A DNA stretch of 64,000 nucleotides from Sialis fuliginosa. Its lineage: Eukaryota > Arthropoda > Insecta > Megaloptera > Sialidae. A program made the translations under genes and the position numbers. The stretch spans positions 11,408,001 through 11,472,000 of the forward strand of contig OY540820.1 of assembly GCA_961205875.1 (NCBI GenBank), in the 5' to 3' direction. Every line of letters starts with the position of its first letter. The stretch's first letter is position 1. Positions 37,254 to 49,471 of this stretch are shown piece by piece. The notes below the pieces were generated by a model that saw nothing but the letters and a program-made list of their open reading frames with translations, was not told the origin of the DNA and searched no databases.

Positions 37254-40200
37254 TTAACCATCTATTCCAAACTGAATAAGAACTAATTCATATGTGATTA
37301 TCGTGCTTGCAACCTAAAATAAAAAAGTAATAATAAATTGTTATGGAAGCATTATGTAAACAAATACCGTTAATATCATTCCTCTTTGAACCGTAAACAT
37401 TCTCATTCCTGTTAAACCAACTTTATCAGAGCTGACTTGCTGTATAAATTTTAAAAGCTAAAAAAATAATTCTAGATTCAATAAAGGCAAATAAGTAGTA
37501 TTTATTGTTTTACCTGAAAAGATGTTGGTGCTAAATACAATAGTTGTAAAGGAGATCGACTTTCTTCATATACCTTCGATGCATATATTGTCACAAATAA
37601 CGCCCTTAGTAATAAGCAGACCAACGAAAAATAGAAGTAAACGTATTCTACAATGCTTCCTTTAGGTCTAAAATTTAAAAACGGAAATTATAAAGTTTTT
37701 TTAAGGGAAAATATGGTAGTATAGAGCTAGAATTTTCAGCTAGCCCCTTTTCTATAAGAAATCTAAAAAAAAAGAATTTTGACGATGACAAAAAAAGCTT
37801 GTTAACTCGTCGCTCCGAGCCCCTCTGATCCCCGTGCTCTCTATCTATGGCCTTTCCAGCCCTATTTTGTGTATAATAATATACAAAATCAGAGCTATTT
37901 CATAAATAGTATAAACCGTGACAATTATATTCTGAAATGAAATAATTCCTTATCGACGATGTACCGTTATTAGCGTTATTTTAGCAACCCATTCTTTACC
38001 AAAAGTACCGTTATGTAAAACTATTTTGCAATTTAAATTAGTCTTAATAAAAATTTCGAGCCTGAAAGTATGTATATCGAAAAATAATATTTAAAAAATG
38101 ACTTGGGATGTTGGTGATGAATTTATATTTTCTGATGAGAAGTTATTTATTCTGGAGCAATGCCACATCTCCCAGTATGACAGAGTTTGGTTTGCTAGGA
38201 TTGAGGACATCACAAACAAAAGATATGTTCCAAGATTCTAGAATGCTGCGTCGGTCATGGTTTGAGGCCCCATCAGCCCAAGAGGCAAATTACCCTTAAT
38301 TTTTATTGAAAAAGGCGTAAAAATCAATGCAAAATACTATTTGGAGGAAGTATTGAAGAAAAATGTCATGTTAAATATCAAAAATTAAGAATTAACTGAA
38401 ATTTTAATATAAAAATATTTTAGCGTTTTCATTTCTATCAGAATATAATTGTCACGGTGTACATTTACGAGATTAAAAAACATACTAATTAACTTCACTT
38501 ACACAACAACGTGTAGGATTTGGCTCAAAATTGCTTGCAAGTTTTTACAAAATGTAAGGAATACGATAACAGATATTTTGTCATCTGTTACTCTACATAA
38601 GTTACATATACGCGTATACTCTGTTCTAACTTGACACCAAATATCACCATCCTCATTTACCTGAAAACAAACAATAATCTTCCAAATTAACCCTTCAGGT
38701 CTTGTTATGAAGTCGATATTTTGTTTAATATATAGTCCAAGAAGTGAAAAATATATTTTACATTTTTTAAGGATATAATGTTGGCTTTTATTTTTTTATA
38801 ATTTTTAAATTAAATAGAATATTGACAAATTCGGAGGGGGGGGTCTACTGCCCAGGGCGGAAAATTTTTGGGGGGTGGCAGATTCTGGGAGAATAAAACT
38901 TTTTTAGTTTAATACGCAACACTTCGATTATGAAAGCGATTTTTCTACATCTTTTAAAAATTCTCTCGCGATTTCGATTGCCCTCATTTTTCAAATATCC
39001 AATATTCGCCTTCTCAATTGAACTACTGATTTTGAATTAGCGCATGATTTTCGTTCTGAAAGAGCTGATCAACTTGCTGCCATCTGTGTACCAACTCATT
39101 AACTACATCCGCCCATATTTATTTACATCAACAATAATATTTGAAATATGCGATTGTTGAATAAAATAGGTCATATTTTCTCTTGGTAGAGGGGCGGCAA
39201 TTTTTGTTGCCCAAGGCGGCACTTAATGTAAATCCGCCGCTGGGTATATAGGCACCTGATTCTATCAAATAGATCAGGAGATATTCATTAAAATATTTTT
39301 TTACCGTTTTTAATGTGTCCTTGACTATCGAAAATATCCTTTTAAACTGTTCTGATAAAACGACACTCATCACTACGACAAACACGTCCAGGAAATTCCA
39401 CGCGAATGTACATATCATGTTAATTATCTCTATGAAAATACCCAAGTATATAGAGTAAGTAAAGTACTTGAAAATTGGTGGATAACTTATTTGGAAATAT
39501 GTCTCGAAGCAAGAAACTTCTGTATTCGAACAATCCATGTTTATAATTTTCATCGACACGAATAGAACATGTTCAGCTAAAATACATAGTTATAATTAGG
39601 GAATAAAATTGTAATTTTCCATAACGTAAATTAAAATTTGATTTTGTTATGGCTTTAATTCGGACGAGACTAGACTAATCTATCTCTCGTCTGACGGTAT
39701 ATAATGTTTTTTTTTAAATATCGGTTATTAAAAATTAAATTTTTTCTACCCTTTGTCAATAATGTTTGTAAAAAAATTATTTTTAATTATTCCTTACCCA
39801 TGCCAGCAATAATACCAATGATAGTAATATATACACATTTTCGTCTAAAGTTTAGATTTGATCCATACTTGATAAAATACATTTCAACCCGATACCACTT
39901 GTGTACCAAATTTGGCCATTTTCTTGCTAGATTTAACGTTGCATTGATAGTGACCATCGAAAAAATATAAAATAATAATTCGTCTAGAAATATAATAGAG
40001 ATTTTTTACAGTAACAATTTAAAAATAATTTATTATGATATTAGTTTACAAATCAGTGGTCCTGAATCTTCATACAACTACTATCTGTGCTCGAGGCTTC
40101 GCTCGCGTGGGCTATGGAATTATTGTTTAGGATTTTGGAATTAGTAATTATTGTAATAATAACTAAACAACATCTAAATTACCTAAAAAAAATCGAATCA

Positions 40201-41178
40201 GAACCAAAAATAATTCTACAACAAAATAAAAATTGACAATCAAAGGACAACAGCCGAGCCGAGGGAGTCCGAATGGCGACCGAGCGTATACAAATCGTCC
40301 CCTCTTAGTTCGCGCATTATTAATAATATTTTACCGTATATAACTTATTTAAAGTTATTTCCTAAACTAAACAACCAAATTGGATACTGTTAAGGGAAAA
40401 TTATATCTACGTTAAGTACTTATGATTATAAAATCATTTATTTCGATAAAGATTAATTTTTTTCTGGTCATAAGTCCATGTAAACAGAACTCAAACATTT
40501 TTTATTTTCATTGTAACATAAAAGCAGTCATTGTGACTTAAATATATGGTATCGCGGACTTTATTTTAGATCTTTAGCTACACAATTCTTTAATGCTTGT
40601 TTTGTTCAATATTTAACGGTTTAGGCCGCGTACTGCAAAAAACGCGCTAGCAGTAAACTTTTTTTCCGAATTGATTTACTATTATCGCCACTGTTTAAAA
40701 TAAACACGTAAATCGTATAAGTGGTTAACGAGTTATAAGCGCACGAACGGACAGACAGACAGAGAGACGTTGAGCTTTATTTATTTATTTTTAAGAACTT
40801 CACTTAACCACTGACTTTAATATATAGATAATATTTTTATATAATTAATAATAATAATTGAAAAGCAAACAAATACTTACTGAATTTACCATAGGAAAAT
40901 GTTTCAGTATCGAAAACGTCAAGTATTATAACAATAAACATAATAACAACAGCTATAATTGTCGCTAGATTCAATAAAACTCTTACCGACAACCATTTAA
41001 ATTGCAAATCCTTACAAGGATCTTTTCCGGTAACTCCTGTTACCGGTATCAACATGAAGCATTGAGAAATAATCAACAGCCACTTCATTGCATCATGAAA
41101 GGTTTGGCCTTGGAAGATATCTATTTGTTTTTTAGCATTTTCTGGCTGTGTTTTCGATTTTACAGTTATCTGTGGCAT
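37254..41178 (-). CDS. Sugar-type gustatory receptor 3, complete, seven exons
   Basis: Exons on minus: 41178-40881, 39983-39798, 39576-39305, 38660-38503, 37667-37514, 37457-37368, 37313-37254; 405 residues. Exon lengths 186, 272, 158, 90 and 60 equal those of receptor 2. Motifs: LLIISQCFMLIPVTGV, LARKWPNLVHKWY, CTFAWNFLDVFVVVMSVVLSE, VYEESRSPLQ, LTGMRMFTVQRG and TIITYELVLIQFG. The start at 41178 is the first ATG in frame; an upstream exon like that of receptor 2 was not found. Introns hold a mariner fragment, a hAT-like stretch and an RTE-like remnant. Its first exon and upstream DNA recur as fragments at 47.97, 55.5 and 61.7 kb. Confidence 0.9.
38095..38385 (+). mobile_element. Mariner-type transposase fragment in receptor-3 intron
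   Basis: One frame reads FIFSDEKLFILEQCHISQYD and RVWFARIED, then after a stop SVMV-GPISPRGKLPLIFIE, KGVKINAKYYLEEVLKK: the middle of a Tc1/mariner DDE transposase, including the second catalytic Asp in FSDEK and the degraded MVWG motif. Stops interrupt it and both ends are missing. No TIRs recognised. Confidence 0.85.
38836..39243 (-). mobile_element. Probable hAT-derived non-autonomous element in receptor-3 intron
   Basis: On minus the right boundary reads CAGCGGCGGATTTACATTAA followed by GTGCCGCCTTGGGCAAC, a terminus style common among hAT elements. The other side carries GCCCTGGGCAGTAGACCCCC. A weak inverted relation exists between CCCAAGGCGG and CCGCCCTGGGC. No coding content recognised. 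Confidence 0.45.
40020..40800. mobile_element. Decayed retroelement-like remnant in receptor-3 intron 1
   Basis: A GC-rich island CTCGAGGCTTCGCTCGCGTG (about 40091-40110) and a later GGACAGACAGACAGAGAGACG tract (about 40749-40768), followed by a TTTATT run, are typical of insect RTE-like 3' regions. No protein frame is left. Low certainty of class. Confidence 0.35.
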
Positions 41179-41510
41179 TGTATATGTATGCTTGTTTTTC
41201 GAGGATAACAGGAGGTTTTTTCACATTTACACGGATAGTAAAAACGTTATTTATAACGTCTATCGATCGCCACTGATGTGGTGTTGCAGAAAACACTATA
41301 ATTTGTTAGAAGTGTAAATATACCTAGGGTTGAATTGACAGGTGATGGCGTGCGAAAGATACATGAGAATATCAATGCAATCTTTTTTAATTAATCACAA
41401 TTTGTTTTTATTTTTTTCAATTAATCACATTTATATTAGATTGGAACATAGATTTAAAAATGATATTAAACCATTTTTATTATACTTACTACAGTTTTAA
41501 TATTATAGTT

Positions 41511-42151
41511 CAGGGGTTCTCAAACTTACATGGACTGGGACCCACTTTTAGAAATAGAAACTTTTCACGACACATTCGACTTGTGAGAGAAACGGAAGAA
41601 GGTCGCTTATATTTTTGATAAATATATATATAATATATATTATTTTTTTGATAAATATTTTAAAATATATTTATTGAAAATAGAAATATAAAGAAACATT
41701 TCACTTAAAATATCGAAATTAATTACTAAGATTGTTGCTAACCTATTTATTTATTTATTTTTGATTTTCATACAAATTTAAGGACAAGATCTGGTGTTTC
41801 CTGGGAGTTTGAAAATATAACTTTACACGATTTTCTAAATAATTATACTGAACGGATTTTATTCCAGTTTTCACTAATGGATAGGTTAAGTTTAGGTATA
41901 TAATTTTTGTATATTTTGTGTAAATTTCATAAAATCGGAAAAAAAACAATTCGCGATGAACCGTGTGAGTGGGCATGTTGAATATTTTAGGTCATTATGA
42001 TTTTGTGGATATTAACTCGGGTAACACCGGGTCCAATGCGCTAGTGTTTAATAAAAATACAAAAATATGAATTAGAAATTTTGTATCGAAAATTCTCCTT
42101 GTTTTTTGGTGACTCACCAATGGGTCGGGATCCACACTTTGAGAACCTCTG
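41511..42151. mobile_element. hAT (Charlie-like) MITE upstream of receptor 3, perfect 8-bp target duplication
   Basis: CAGGGGTTCTCAAACTT and its near-inverse ACTTTGAGAACCTCTG bound 641 bp. TTATAGTT flanks both sides exactly (41503-41510 and 42152-42159). The aligned DNA at about 49356-49366 and 55889-55900 carries the uninterrupted site with one TTATAGTT, so this insertion is absent from those units. Confidence 0.9.
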
Positions 42152-42278
42152 TTATAGTTCATTAGATAACCATTTTATAATTTAATACAATTTGTAAAAA
42201 CATAACAAAGCATTAGTTATACATAATTACTAGACTGAATATCGGCAAAAGAATGAATGTGTGCATTTACAATCCTTT

Positions 42279-45200
42279 TTAATTCTCTAAACCGTATTGT
42301 AGCATCACCAACTCATACGTGACTATAGTAGAGGTAATCTAAAAAATAAGTAAATATTGTATAATACAATTACAAAATTATTGTTAATAAGTAAAAATAA
42401 AAAAAAAGTATAAAAACTTCATGCATATTTTATTGTGTATCAAAATCCATAACATACTACATTAATGTCTTCGACTATAAACTTACCGAAAGAATAACGT
42501 TTCTTCGAACAGAAAAGAATTTCAATCCTGTTAAAGCTATAACTTCTGTCATTATTTGATCGACAAATCTGGTTAACTGAAATACAATTTTTAATAAGTT
42601 ATTTTACATTATATACTGACTTTCTTCCTATTAATCATTTAATTGATTTTCGATTTCGTAGAGACTACTTATGGTAGATAACTACCTTTGAATAAACAGA
42701 AAATAAATAAAACGAACTCAAATATTGATACCGCCATATAAATTTTAAATTTTTCAATAACTTTTATACACGTTTTTAATCACCTCTGCACAATTTCCTG
42801 TAAGGAACATATACTGCAAAGGAGATCTGCTTTCTTCATAAATTCTTGAAGCATAGATAATCACCATCAAGACTCTGGATATTAGAAACGCCAAAGAGAA
42901 GTAGAAATATATAGATCGAATTAAATGTTTTCGAGGTCTGCAATCAGATAATTAAAGTAAATAATAGTATAAAAATTATTAAAATCAAAGTGCGTTATAT
43001 AATTTTTAATTAAGTATAATATCTATAATGAGTAAAAATGTATTTTTAATGGGTTATAATTAATATAATGTAGGTGTATAGAATATAAATATCAGTGTAT
43101 ATATTTTCGTTAATGGGGGGCCTAAGTCAGTGAAAGTCCCATTAAAATCTGTTTAGTAGTTATTAAGTAGATAGACAGACAGACAAAAACTCTAATCATC
43201 AAAATGATTTACTTACTCAAAAACATGTAAAAGAGAGTTTAGAACAAAAAATAGATTGATTGAAAATGACAAGATGACAATGAAAGATATTTTTTTATTC
43301 ACTGAACGCCATAAATTGTATACACGTGTATAATCTATTCTAATTTCTTTCCATAGAGAGCTTGGTATCTGCAAATAATTTTTAAATTAAAATTCACAGA
43401 AAATATTTGGAAAAAAATTTTAATTTATCTTATTACTGATATTTGTGTATATATGTATACTATTATACATACATTAATATCGTTCGATTCGACAGTTGTT
43501 TTAATTCGTTGAGTGATTCTTGCAAACTCTTCAGTCAAGCATATACTTATAATAACAATAAATAGATCTGTAAAGTTCCACATGAACGTAAAAATAGCGT
43601 TTATGATACTAAAAATTACACCTATCAATGTATTGTAGGGTAACACGGCGAACACAAAACCAAAGTTACTGTGGAACAAGTTATCAATCACTGAGCAGTT
43701 AGATTTAGGTAAATCTTGACATTGCATAACTGTTGAGTTGCTAAGAAATAAAATATGTTCAACTGAAATTAAAAACTATTATTTTATATATTTACTTTGC
43801 ATTTTGTAAGTAATAAGTGGGGGGATGGCGATACCTCATTATAATTTATAATCCATTCGTGGACGAAGTGGGGTGAATAAAAAAAATATTTTTACATCCA
43901 CAATAAAGAAAACCAATTTTTAAAGTTATGTTTGCTTAAGGAAATGTTATTAATAAAGGAGAGAAAAACTTAATTATAGATAATAATAAATAATTATCTA
44001 ATAAACTTTTTTTCATAATATTAATATTTGAAGATCTATATTTTCTAATCAACTAATTATCATGTATGTTTATAATAATTTATACATGTCATAAATAGGC
44101 AAATAAGTAAATATATTAACAGTTAAAATAAAACCTTTTTTATGTATTATACTTTCAGTAATTACCTGCAGCAACAATGCAATATAATAATACATAAACT
44201 GTTATATACTTCTTTATATCCTTCGTATATTTATATTTAATCAAAGCTTTCTCAAGCTTACACCAATCGATTACTAATTGTGGCCACTTGCGAGCCAGAA
44301 TAAAAAATGAGACGCAAATAATAAATGAACTATTATAAAATTTAATACCAACTGAAACATAATTTTTATTTATTTGTATTAAAAATTATTTCATATATCG
44401 AAAAAATATTGAATTTCAGTTTTCGGCTAAACTTTAGTTTAACACGTTCACACAGATATCATATTTTTGTTTGTTGGAACTTCGTTGCTTCAGTAACTTT
44501 TGACCAATCAGCTTGGGCACCCCAAATGACGTATTTCTCCTTCTCACTCCGAGTTACAAGGCTATATCTGTTATGATTGGACACATCATTCCCCGTTCTC
44601 ACATTTGAGCAACCCAGATGACGGATTTCTCTCTCTCGCGTCGAGACTACCTTGTTTTTACAAACCTTGCTCAAACAATGGAATATAAGCGATTTACAAT
44701 ACAGAATACAGTTGATTCTCTAATATATACACTGTACTGGGTTAGGACAATCTATTGGAGCGAAAGGAGGTAAATATAGTATAAAAACGGGGATTCAACA
44801 TATAATTACAAATAAACTGTTTATATATAATTCTCTCAAATAAAATAAACATAAACATTCCTACAGTTCGTTACGGCGGAGATTGAATCCCCGTTTTTAA
44901 CCTAACCAACCTCCTTTCTCCCCAATAGATTTCCCTAACCAAGGACAGTTCAACTCTATTTTGTATTGGCGGTTGCATTTATTCCACTGTTTAAGTACCG
45001 TTCAATCACTGACATAAATCAAATGCACAAACTCAAGTAAGTGTTCGTGTTAAACTAAAGTTTCGCCCAGTTTACTTTTAGTGTAAATGATTTTATTCTT
45101 AAGGTGTATACCCACTAAAGAAATATTGAGTGACTTTATGTTGGAGAAGTTGATAAACATTGCTCTATGGCACCATAGACATATAGCGTGGATCGCGCAT

Positions 45201-45966
45201 CTGACTCGAAAACAGAGCCGTGTCAAAAGAAAAAGATAGAAAATGGTTGGGATATACTTGTCCTTATTTGAACAAGAGTAACTATTTCAATATTTTTAGA
45301 AGAAGAGGTAGATATACTTAAACGCCACCACTCTTTTACTGGTTAAAAAAAATGTTACACCATTATGTTAATATAAAATGTACGGTCTCTATATATGTTT
45401 ATGATGTATACATTTTATTATAAAAAAAAACCGTATTATTGAGTTAACACAAACGAAACGTTTTGGTTTTTTTCTAGCAGAATAAATTTTCGAAGTCCCT
45501 TCTTTTGTTTGTAGATCTACACCTTAAGATTTAATTTAAAAAAAACATTAATGGAATAGTCTAGATTTGAAGTAGGTGTGGAAAATATTAATCAATCAAA
45601 TTAATAAAAAAAAATTTGGGGGCAGATTGCAGAACACTGACCAGTATTGCGTTAACACAAACCTACAAGTCCCATATTTATTCCAGAAATTATTGCATAT
45701 CTGGTATATAAAACGCCCGCAATTCCTGAGCATGTAACAATAAATAGACAATATAAAACTCTGAAAGATCGCCATTTAAAATGTAGCTCTGTTGTAGGAT
45801 CTTGAGATGATATTCCAATGACCGGAAGTGTCGACAGGCACTGAGCCACAATTAACATTACCCATACTGACTCATGGAATGAATTCCTTGGATAATAATA
45901 ATCTTTTGAAACTTTTTTATTAGAAGTAATAATAAGTGTGTCTGATTTTCGTTCATTCAACGACAT
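42279..45966 (-). CDS. Sugar-type gustatory receptor 4, complete, seven exons
   Basis: Exons on minus: 45966-45663, 44351-44166, 43762-43473, 43368-43217, 42937-42784, 42576-42487, 42338-42279; 411 residues. Receptors 4, 5 and 6 have exactly the same seven exon lengths (304, 186, 290, 152, 154, 90, 60). The N-terminus MSLNERKSDTLIITSNKK precedes the conserved VWVMLIVAQCLSTLPVIGIS. The middle exon carries FTFMWNFTDLFIVIISICLT; then RIYEESRSPLQ, LTGLKFFSVRR and TIVTYELVMLQYG. The donor of exon 1 is GTTTGT, a weaker form shared by receptors 4-6. A 5' UTR exon ends at 46649 before GTAAG, and a second short leader intron seems to lie just before the ATG (acceptor at about 45970). No damage seen. 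Confidence 0.92.
43080..43200 (+). repeat. Retroelement 3'-tail remnant shared by receptors 4 and 6 introns
   Basis: TTCGTTAATGGGGG, CCTAAGTCAGT and a GACAGACAGACAAAAACT tract occur here and again at about 57358-57440, at the same place of the homologous intron. The insertion therefore predates the duplication that separated these genes; the receptor-5 intron has different DNA here. Confidence 0.55.
44420..45070. mobile_element. Long foldback element in receptor-4 intron 1
   Basis: GCTAAACTTTAGTTTAACAC near 44423 is inverse to GTGTTAAACTAAAGTTTCGC near 45045. Further pairs nest inside: ATGGAATATAAGCG / ATTCCACTG, and 44739-44797 with 44887-44940 (AACGGGGATTCAA / TTGAATCCCCGTT). The pairing spans most of the 650 bp. 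Part of the left arm is also present in receptor 6 near 58690. Confidence 0.65.
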
Positions 45967-46087
45967 TGTCTAAAAGTAAACGAATATACTTGTTACTTGA
46001 TATACGAGTAAACTTACTCTATTATATTTAAAGTCAATGCTATTTTTATTTAAACTAAAATTTTAGGAACAATTGTGTATATATTAA

Positions 46088-46605
46088 CCCATTAATGCCC
46101 AAGAGAAGACTGAAACATGCAGAAGATTTTTTTAAATGAAATTAAGTACACATACAATATATTTAACTAAATATTACAACAAAACTTTTTTTTATATTTA
46201 GAAAAAAAATAACAGTGTGCATTCGAGCGAGCAAATTTGGCAAATATGAAGTCTATTTTGTGCATGACTGCTTTTCTGTTATCATTTTTTTTAGATAAAT
46301 TACATTTAAAATCAAGTTATATGTATATTTAAGTTATTCCATATGATTTAAATAAAATTCGAAATCACATGCTTCAGTTGGATAAAATATATTAGCATAT
46401 CACATGCCTCTATTCATAAACAAATAATTCGCAGCAATTAAAACACGTTTAAACACTCATGAAACTAATAATGTTAACAGATTTAATTTATTGCACTACT
46501 AGCATCTGATTTTAAGGAAATATTGTGAATTAATATCCATAGAAAGCAACACGAATTATATTATAAATGAGGTGTACACAAGTGTGTACGGCTGGCATTA
46601 ATGGT
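46088..46605. mobile_element. piggyBac-like MITE upstream of receptor 4
   Basis: TTAA flanks both sides (46084-46087 and 46606-46609). The ends CCCATTAATGCC and GGCATTAATGGT are inverted with one mismatch. 518 bp, non-coding. The same upstream DNA of receptors 5 (about 54425) and 6 (about 60896) shows a single TTAA with no insert, as expected for piggyBac. Confidence 0.85.
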
Positions 46606-46639
46606 TTAAAATTAAACTATTATTAAGATAAGTATTAAT

Positions 46640-46870
46640 TTAACTTACCTTTTCTTTTAAGAATACTATCGTCAAGTCCTTAATAGATCAGTTACTATTA
46701 AAAATATTATAAAAAAATAAATCAATTTTATTTACGTTTATATCGAACAATTTTTTTATAAACTTATCATTATAATTCTAACATGAAATGGTGTGGAGTG
46801 TTGTGCACAATAGATCTGATCTGCTTATCATTAATCAAAACATACCTACTTTTGTGCATTCAATATATTG
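46640..46870 (-). promoter_or_regulatory. Conserved upstream block and 5' UTR exon of receptor 4
   Basis: A non-coding exon ends at 46649 (AAG before GTAAGTTA on minus). Beyond it, the stretch with ACATGAAATGGTGTGGAGTG and TTGTGCACAATAGATCTG is kept at receptors 5 and 6. I see no convincing TATA box or initiator common to all three. Probable promoter region by position and conservation. Confidence 0.5.
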
Positions 46871-47093
46871 CAAAAAGTATAAATATATTAATTTTTATTT
46901 ACAGTAAATAACATATTTGTATTGTGTACGTACTGAAATTATTATGAAGTGTGTACTTACGCATTACATTGTTATAAAAAATCATTCCCTTTAAATTGTT
47001 AGTTTTTTCTTAAACCATAAGAATATAAAAAAATGTTTTTAGGGTTCCGAAGAAACCCTTTTAATGTCACTTCATGTAATAACTTAATACTAA

Positions 47094-47730
47094 GGCCCTC
47101 CGCACACGGAGCAAACGTTTAGCAACGAGAATTGCAAACCAATTGCGTAAGCAACCGTTTGGTGACTTTGCACGTGTAACGTAATGGCTCTCCGCACATG
47201 GTGCGACCGAAACAAAACTGATTTGCAATCAGTTTCCAACTAGTTTAATGCAACTGTGCTTGCAGGTCGAATTTCGGTTTCAGTTGCGTGGTTACATGAT
47301 ATTTTAGCATTTTAATTATGTATAATAATATTATTATTTACTTATAATTAAAATCATTAGTTAATTATCATTATTCCTATTAATAATTATCTACTTATTG
47401 TTAGTTAGTTCATTCAGAATATATGATCAGTTAATAAACATTAAATTCGTCGAGGAGGTGAAAAAACATGAAGGTCTATACATATACTATAGTCCTGGGT
47501 ATTAAAAAATGTTTGACATGTTGCCAAACGTCAAAAAAACTTAAAAACTTAAAAAAATCGCGTTTTTTCTTCACGGCAAATCCCATAAAACTGTTGACTG
47601 ATCAAGATTCAGTCGCGCTCGTGTGCGGAGCGAGGACTTAAATCGATTGCAGCCCAGGTGTAAAATAGTCACATCCGCAACTAATTTGCGATTCTCATTG
47701 TAAAACAGTCGCTCCGTGTGCAAATTATAT
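47094..47730. mobile_element. TIR element between receptors 4 and 5
   Basis: GCACACGGAGCAAACGTTTA near 47100 and TAAAACAGTCGCTCCGTGTGC near 47700 are inverse with scattered mismatches; AACGAGAATTGCAAA / TTTGCGATTCTCATT continues the pairing. The homologous DNA at 61370-61400 runs straight through, so the element is an insertion in this unit. Superfamily unclear. Confidence 0.65.
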
Positions 47731-47964
47731 AATTTTCTGCATTAATAACTAATAATAATAAAAAAGACTATTGCCAAAAAATCCAAAATTTACAATTTGT
47801 TATCATTAAAAAAAATCATTTTATTAAAAGCTGCTTTCAAAAAAAATTTATTTGTATTTTTTAGTTCGACTATGATTTTCTAAAACCAAAAAGTTTCTTA
47901 TTTTATAACTTCATTAATATTTGTGTCGTTCAACCTTCAGACGTGTAAAATTTTATTATCGATA

Positions 47965-48390
47965 ACCACTTCATTACGTTATGAAAGGTTTAGCTTCTGA
48001 TTTTTAACCTTATATATTTATCTGCATTGTGTATGAAGGTATGCTTGTTTTTTGGCAATAAAAGTTTTTTTCCATCTTCGCAAAAATACTAAAATCGTTA
48101 TTTTATAACGGATATCGATCAACACTTATTGCGAGTGTGGTGTTGTAGAAAACACTATAATTTGTTAAAAGTGTAAATATAACGTTGAACTAATAGATGA
48201 TGTCGTGCGAAAGATACAGAAGATTATCAATATTTTTTTTTAATAATCACTTTTTAATTTCAATAAATCACAGAGTTGTATTAAACACATGACATAAACC
48301 ATTTTCATATTAATATATACCTACATAGGTATTATAATTTACTTTCCAAAATAAATTTTATAATTATAAAACATATCAAAGCATTAATGT
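47965..48390 (-). pseudogene. Relic of a receptor-3-like first exon and its upstream DNA
   Basis: TTATGAAAGGTTTAGCTT through GTATGCTTGTTTTTTGGC aligns with the 5' half of receptor-3 exon 1 (41090-41200). Then GTGTGGTGTTGTAGAAAACA and ATAATTTGTTAAAAGTGTAA follow the receptor-3 upstream region. There is no open reading frame and no further exon. A second, better kept piece of the same upstream DNA lies at 49045-49480. Confidence 0.7.
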
Positions 48391-49068
48391 TTTGGGGGCT
48401 GGATTTTCGATTTTAGGGGTAAATATATGAAATAATTTTGGTAAGCTTTGTGTCATAGTTACACCTTATCAATGTACTACAAAACTTTACATATCTTATA
48501 ATTATTATAATTTATTTGATATTTTAAATGGGTGTAAGTTTAATATGGTTTGCTATAATTTAGTCTAGGTACGACATTTTTAGTCGCATATTAATGAGCA
48601 ACCACTTATTTTTTTCAGGAGTATATGTTCTACAATTTTTAATTGTAGCAATTTTTTATAAGGTTCATACTTTTCACATAAAAATAACAAATAATTAAAA
48701 TTGTCTTTAAAAAATACCCTAAAAATTCCATAAATCATTCTTTAAGTCCCTTTTTTGTTGTTTTGAACAACATTTTTTATATATTCTTGAAGCCTGATAT
48801 CTACGTAATGAGTATATTACAAAATATTTAATATTTCATAAATAGATCAGTGGAAAAAGCGTTTAAAACGTCGAGTGAGAGTCGCGTAATTTGTAGCCCC
48901 ATTTTGGTGTGTTCCGATGCAGTAATTTCGGATAATTTTTATCCAAAGTATTGTCAACTAATGTACTTTTGATTATTATGGGACAAAAAGAGTTATCTCG
49001 ATCTTGCCGGTTACTCGTGTTCTATGCGACTTTTACGGTTTGAGTTGCAGCACTGTAAAATATACCTA

Positions 49069-49177
49069 TACTCTATTTCATTTAAGAATGCAGTGGTTGC
49101 CGTGGTTTTTGACGGTAAAATGCACGATTCGTACCGTCAAAACCCCGGTAACCACTGCATTCTTATGAAATAGAGTA
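49069..49177. mobile_element. 109-bp TA-flanked hairpin
   Basis: TACTCTATTTCATTTAAGAA and TTCTTATGAAATAGAGTA are inverse arms of about 50 bp, both containing GCAGTGGTT or its complement and GACGGTA / TACCGTC. TA lies on each side. The aligned units at 41320-41330 and 55730-55740 read ATACCTAGGGTTGA without the insert, so it is a clean TA insertion. Confidence 0.8.
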
Positions 49178-49471
49178 TAGGGTTGAAATGACAGGTGATG
49201 GCGTGCGAAAGATACATGGAAAATCTATGCAATCTTTTTTAATTAATCACAATTTATTTTAATTTTATTTTTTTCAACTAATCACATTTCTATTAGCTAG
49301 GAACATTGACTTAAAAACTATATTAAACCATTTTTATTTTGATACAGTTTAAATATTATAGTTTATTAGATAGAAATTTTATAATTCAATACATTTTTAT
49401 AAAAACATATGAAAGCATTAGATATAATTATGTTATGTATACAAAATGTATGTATACATTAACAATCTTTT

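Noticed and set aside
44459-44674. 71-codon frame on minus
   Set aside because: Produced by two similar tandem segments within the foldback element.
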